From NCBI RefSeq assembly GCF_003315035.1, contig NZ_QNRE01000004.1, positions 248,001-312,000 of the forward strand: a stretch of 64,000 bases of DNA. Direction: 5' to 3'. Positions 62,120 through 64,000 of the stretch are shown piece after piece. This DNA is from Nocardia puris. Lineage in GTDB: Bacteria > Actinomycetota > Actinomycetes > Mycobacteriales > Mycobacteriaceae. The notes below the pieces were generated by a model. That model was not told the DNA's origin, did not search any database, and saw nothing but the letters and a program-made list of their open reading frames with translations. The position numbers were made by a program, and so were the translations under genes. Position 1 is the first letter of the stretch; every line of letters starts with the position of its first letter.

Positions 62120-62902
62120 GTGACGGAGTTCGTGAGTTCGGCCGACGGCACCCGTATCGCGTTCGACCGCGTGGGCTCGGGGCCGCCGTTGGTGCTGGTG
62201 AGCGGCATATTCTGCGCGCGTCCGACGACCGCGGGCTTGGCGGAGGCGCTGGCCGGGCGGTACACGGTGATCAACTATGACCGGCGCGGGCGCGGCGAGA
62301 GCGGGAACACTGCGCCCTACGAGGTCCGGCGCGAAGTGGAGGATCTGGCGGCGTTGATCGAGGCGGCGGGCGGCTCGGCCGCGGTCTACGGGCACTCGTC
62401 GGGCGCGGGACTGGTGGTGCGCGCGCTGGCGGCCGGGTTGCCGATCACGCGCGCCGTGCTGCACGAACCGCCCTACAGCGAGAACGACGAACGCGGCAGG
62501 GCCGAGGCCCGCGCGCTCGCCGAACAGGTGCGCGCCGCGCTTGCCGACGACCGGCGCGGCGACGCGGTGAAACTCTTTCTCGCCGAGGCGGGTATGCCGC
62601 CGGAGATGGTCGAGGGCGCCGCGCACGATCCCGGCATGCTCGCCGTCGCGCCGACGATGCTGCACGACCACCTGGTGATGGACGACTTCGACTCCGGTGG
62701 CGCGCTTCCGGACGACCTGGTGCGCACCATCACCACCCCCACTCTGGTCCTGCTGGGCGGGGCGAGTCCCGAGTTCTTCGCGAGCGCGGCGAGGCGATTG
62801 GCGGCGCTGCTGCCGGACGCCCGGCTGCGGGTGCTCGACGGGCAGGACCACGGCGCGCCCGCTGAGCACGTCGCGCCCGCGGTGCGCGAATTCCTGTCCT
62901 GA
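62120..62902 (+). CDS. Alpha/beta-fold hydrolase
   Basis: A 260-aa hydrolase with the oxyanion region LVLVSGIF, a NYDRRGRGES strand, the nucleophile elbow GHSSGAG (Ser near residue 94) and a C-terminal His in DGQDHGAP. It starts at GTG 62120 with AAGGAAGGAG upstream, 54 bases after the thioesterase gene, possibly in the same TetR-controlled operon. The substrate is unknown. A strong terminator follows. Confidence 0.88.
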   Translation: MTEFVSSADGTRIAFDRVGSGPPLVLVSGIFCARPTTAGLAEALAGRYTVINYDRRGRGESGNTAPYEVRREVEDLAALIEAAGGSAAVYGHSSGAGLVVRALAAGLPITRAVLHEPPYSENDERGRAEARALAEQVRAALADDRRGDAVKLFLAEAGMPPEMVEGAAHDPGMLAVAPTMLHDHLVMDDFDSGGALPDDLVRTITTPTLVLLGGASPEFFASAARRLAALLPDARLRVLDGQDHGAPAEHVAPAVREFLS

Positions 62903-62982
62903 CTCTGTCGGCTTCTGGCGCGATGGGCCACACACCACCCGCTCCCTCCGGGGGCGGGTTCACCTTTTCCCGACAACGCCGA

Positions 62983-63009
62983 GAGCCGGGCACATTCCGT
63001 GCCCGGCTC
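62983..63009. terminator. Bidirectional terminator between hydrolase and lon genes
   Basis: GAGCCGGGCAC (62983-62993) and GTGCCCGGCTC (62999-63009) form a perfect 11-bp stem with a five-base loop between convergent genes. Confidence 0.85.
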
Positions 63010-63018
63010 CCGTCCTGA

Positions 63019-64000
63019 TCAGGCCGTAGCCGCGAACGGCCGCGAGTCCAGCGCCGGTTCGGCGACCGGTTCGATGGCGTAGGCCAGGATGTCCGCGACG
63101 TCGGCGACGGGTCGCACGTCCAGGGCCTCGAGGACCTCGGCCGGGACCTCGTCCAGGTCGGGCTCGTTGCGGGCCGGGATGAAGACGGTCTTCAGTCCGG
63201 CGCGCTGGGCGGCGAGCAGCTTCTGCTTGACGCCGCCAATGGGCAGGACCCGGCCGTTGAGGGTGACCTCGCCGGTCATGCCGACATCCGCGCGCACCTG
63301 GCGGCCCAGTGCCAGCGACACCAGGGCGGTGACCATGGTGACGCCGGCCGAGGGGCCGTCCTTGGGCACCGCGCCCGCCGGGAAATGGATGTGGATGTCG
63401 CGGTCGAGCACCTTCGGCTCGATCCCGATCTCCTCCAGGTGCGAGCGCACGTAGGTGAGGGCGATCTGCGCCGACTCCTTCATGACATCGCCCAGCTGAC
63501 CGGTGAGGGTGAGTCCGCGCTCGCCCTCGGCGGCGTTGGCCTCGATGTAGAGGACGTCGCCACCCGCGCCCGTCACGGCCAGTCCGGTCGCCACACCGGG
63601 AACCGCGGTGCGTTCCACCGAATCCGGGGTGAAGCGGGGGCGGCCCAGGTAGTCCTTCAGATCGCCCAGACCGATGGTCAGGGTATCCGAAGGGCTTGCG
63701 GCCACGGACTTTTCGAGGACGTCGTCGTAGCCGAGTTCCGGGTCGTAGCCGAGTGTCGCCGCGCCCGAGGCATTCTCACCCTCGGAGAGCCGAGTCGCCG
63801 CCTTGCGCAACGCCTTCGCGATCAGGCGCTCCATCTGTCGGACGCCGGCCTCCCTGGTGTAATTGGCCGCGATCTCGCGCAGCGCCTCCTCGGTGATGGT
63901 CACCTCGTCGGCGGTCAGCGCGTTGCGCTCCAGCTGCCTGGGCACCAGGAAGTCGCGGGCGATGGCGACCTTGTCGGCCTCGGTGTAGCCGTCCACGGTG
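63019..64000 (-). CDS. lon: ATP-dependent Lon protease, C-terminal part (cut by window edge)
   Basis: The last 326 residues of Lon are present; the N-terminal and Walker A parts lie beyond the right edge. The sensor/alpha region (EEALREIAANYTREAGVRQMERLI) is followed by the serine protease domain with catalytic Ser in PKDGPSAGVTM and Lys in GGVKQKLLAA. Lon degrades misfolded and regulatory proteins in the cytosol. The C-terminus is slightly extended (EPVAEPALDSRPFAATA). Confidence 0.96.
   Translation of the reverse strand, partial: TVDGYTEADKVAIARDFLVPRQLERNALTADEVTITEEALREIAANYTREAGVRQMERLIAKALRKAATRLSEGENASGAATLGYDPELGYDDVLEKSVAASPSDTLTIGLGDLKDYLGRPRFTPDSVERTAVPGVATGLAVTGAGGDVLYIEANAAEGERGLTLTGQLGDVMKESAQIALTYVRSHLEEIGIEPKVLDRDIHIHFPAGAVPKDGPSAGVTMVTALVSLALGRQVRADVGMTGEVTLNGRVLPIGGVKQKLLAAQRAGLKTVFIPARNEPDLDEVPAEVLEALDVRPVADVADILAYAIEPVAEPALDSRPFAATA

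Overview
The window comes from a high-GC, mycolic-acid-type actinobacterium, most likely Nocardia (Rhodococcus is a weaker alternative). The evidence is strongly G/C-ended codon use, a WS/DGAT acyltransferase, a fatty acyl-AMP ligase beside a type I polyketide synthase, a mycobacterial-type Sdh1 operon (SdhA 646 aa, SdhB 248 aa), EspC/WXG-like proteins, a DinB2-type polymerase, an XRE/DUF397 pair and a c-di-AMP riboswitch ahead of an NlpC/P60 hydrolase. No rRNA, tRNA or CRISPR was seen. Both edges cut genes: an amine oxidase on the left and Lon on the right.

Layout. 1-17 kb is chromosomal backbone with lipid, cell-envelope and regulatory genes: amine oxidase, TetR, a frameshifted lipoprotein gene, a large cutinase-like protein with a Thr-rich tail, a methyltransferase, WS/DGAT, a nitronate monooxygenase behind a KstR-like box, DUF5996, GntR, an SGNH hydrolase divergent from an overlapping 2OG-oxygenase/SDR pair, a pseudokinase-LPG-synthase-like membrane fusion, GNAT, and a two-domain lipoprotein. 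17-29.4 kb holds an acyl-CoA synthetase divergent from a second nitronate monooxygenase, then a compact ACP-PKS-FAAL operon (20.3-27.8 kb) and a CPA2 antiporter. 29.4-34.5 kb is accessory DNA: an IS5-type element with inverted repeats, a four-times frameshifted IS1380-type relic, and a visibly AT-richer four-gene minus-strand operon encoding type VII-secretion-like proteins and a lipoprotein. 35-64 kb returns to backbone: a FadE, an AAA ATPase, riboswitch-NlpC/P60, an S4 protein, hydrolases, a thiolase-like protein lacking both cysteines, the sdhCAB operon, the XRE/DUF397 locus with two tiny proteins, an AlkA-like glycosylase, a TetR/MDMPI divergent pair, a 34-codon gene, a FAD/Fe-S oxidoreductase, DinB2, an AcuI/YhdH-like reductase, an ABC exporter, DUF1707, a TetR-thioesterase pair, an alpha/beta hydrolase and Lon.

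How genes work together. In the polyketide locus the ligase (FAAL) would activate a fatty acid as acyl-AMP and load an ACP, and the KS-AT-DH-KR-ACP protein would extend and process it. No thioesterase is present, so release must use a partner elsewhere. The three Sdh proteins form one succinate dehydrogenase. The low-GC operon is translationally coupled through GTGA overlaps and carries a YxxxD signal typical of ESX substrates, but no ESX machinery lies in the window. The most unusual single proteins are the cysteine-less thiolase and the DinB2 with Gln in the steric-gate position.
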